Source of the DNA: Clostridiaceae bacterium
Lineage (GTDB): Bacteria; Bacillota; Clostridia; Saccharofermentanales; DTU023
Assembly: GCA_012798865.1 (NCBI GenBank)
Contig: JAAZMK010000077.1
Span: forward strand, 1 to 13,084
Length of the DNA stretch: 13,084 bases
Reading direction: 5' to 3'
The position numbers and the translations under genes were made by a program. How positions within the stretch are numbered: the stretch's first letter is position 1; each line of letters opens with the position of its first letter. Under the pieces are notes generated by a model. The model had not been told where the DNA came from. It did not search any database and saw only the letters and a list, made by a program, of their open reading frames with translations. Shown piece by piece: positions 13,022 to 13,084 of the stretch.

Positions 13022-13084
13022 GGGTGTAGCCAAGTGGTAAGGCACGGGACTTTGACTCCCGCATTCGCAGGTTCAAATCCTGCC
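13020..13084 (+). tRNA. tRNA-Gln (anticodon TTG), cut by window end
   Basis: It starts TGGGGTGTAGCCAAGTGGT, the typical tRNA-Gln 5' end. The anticodon stem is CGGGA/TCCCG with loop CTTTGAC, so the anticodon is TTG (13052-13054). The T arm begins GCAGGTTCAAATCCTGC. About ten bases of the 3' acceptor side and CCA lie beyond the window. It begins 18 bases after the tRNA-His CCA and has no promoter of its own, so it is cotranscribed. Confidence 0.93.

Noticed and set aside
1..13084. CRISPR, prophage, IS, toxin-antitoxin or other defence system
   Set aside because: I looked for spaced repeats, transposase or integrase motifs, and paired small genes on both strands and saw none; the tRNA genes show no attachment-site duplications within the window.

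Overview
This window looks like an ordinary chromosomal housekeeping segment of a Gram-positive bacterium, most likely a member of the Bacillota (Clostridia-like). The basis is the PheB/UPF0735-type ACT protein, the nadD-yqeK-rsfS (yqeJ-yqeK-yqeL) order, comEA close by, purine-rich Shine-Dalgarno sites, TTG starts on some genes, and tRNA genes that encode their own CCA. Base composition is moderate. All convincing genes are on the + strand. I see no phage, IS element, CRISPR array, defence system or biosynthetic cluster. The class assignment is inference.

Layout. (1) 1-4910 is a tight gene train: the 3' end of a sugar-phosphate nucleotidyltransferase, argS, a 580-residue protein of the M3 oligopeptidase fold whose zinc site appears lost, rdgB, and an HTH-plus-ACT protein. 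(2) 4911-5108 is an intergenic region with short symmetric elements. (3) 5109-8299 holds a multi-pass membrane protein, prfB (one continuous frame, with no programmed frameshift), and a NadD-YqeK two-enzyme fusion overlapping prfB by 4 bp. (4) 8300-9762 holds rsfS and comEA, separated by a spacer with a duplicated 31-32 bp repeat. (5) 9763-10018 carries an 11-nt pyrimidine tandem repeat, then a self-contained tRNA-Pro(CGG) unit with a consensus promoter and a strong terminator. (6) 10019-12721 holds thyA with a leader dyad, a dihydrofolate reductase gene, and an alkylguanine-DNA alkyltransferase with a large unrecognised N-terminal part. (7) 12722-13084 holds a promoter, tRNA-His(GTG) enclosed by long complementary arms, and the start of tRNA-Gln(TTG).

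Functional themes. Translation is served by argS, prfB, rsfS and three tRNAs. Nucleotide supply and sanitation are served by rdgB, nadD-yqeK, thyA and folA; ThyA makes dTMP and consumes methylene-folate, and DHFR restores tetrahydrofolate. DNA handling is served by comEA and the alkyltransferase.

The items most worth a second look are the full-length but apparently zinc-less M3 peptidase homologue, the complementary arms that would clamp tRNA-His in its precursor, the alkyltransferase N-terminal extension, the repeat overlapping the end of rsfS, and the 11-nt repeat tract before tRNA-Pro.
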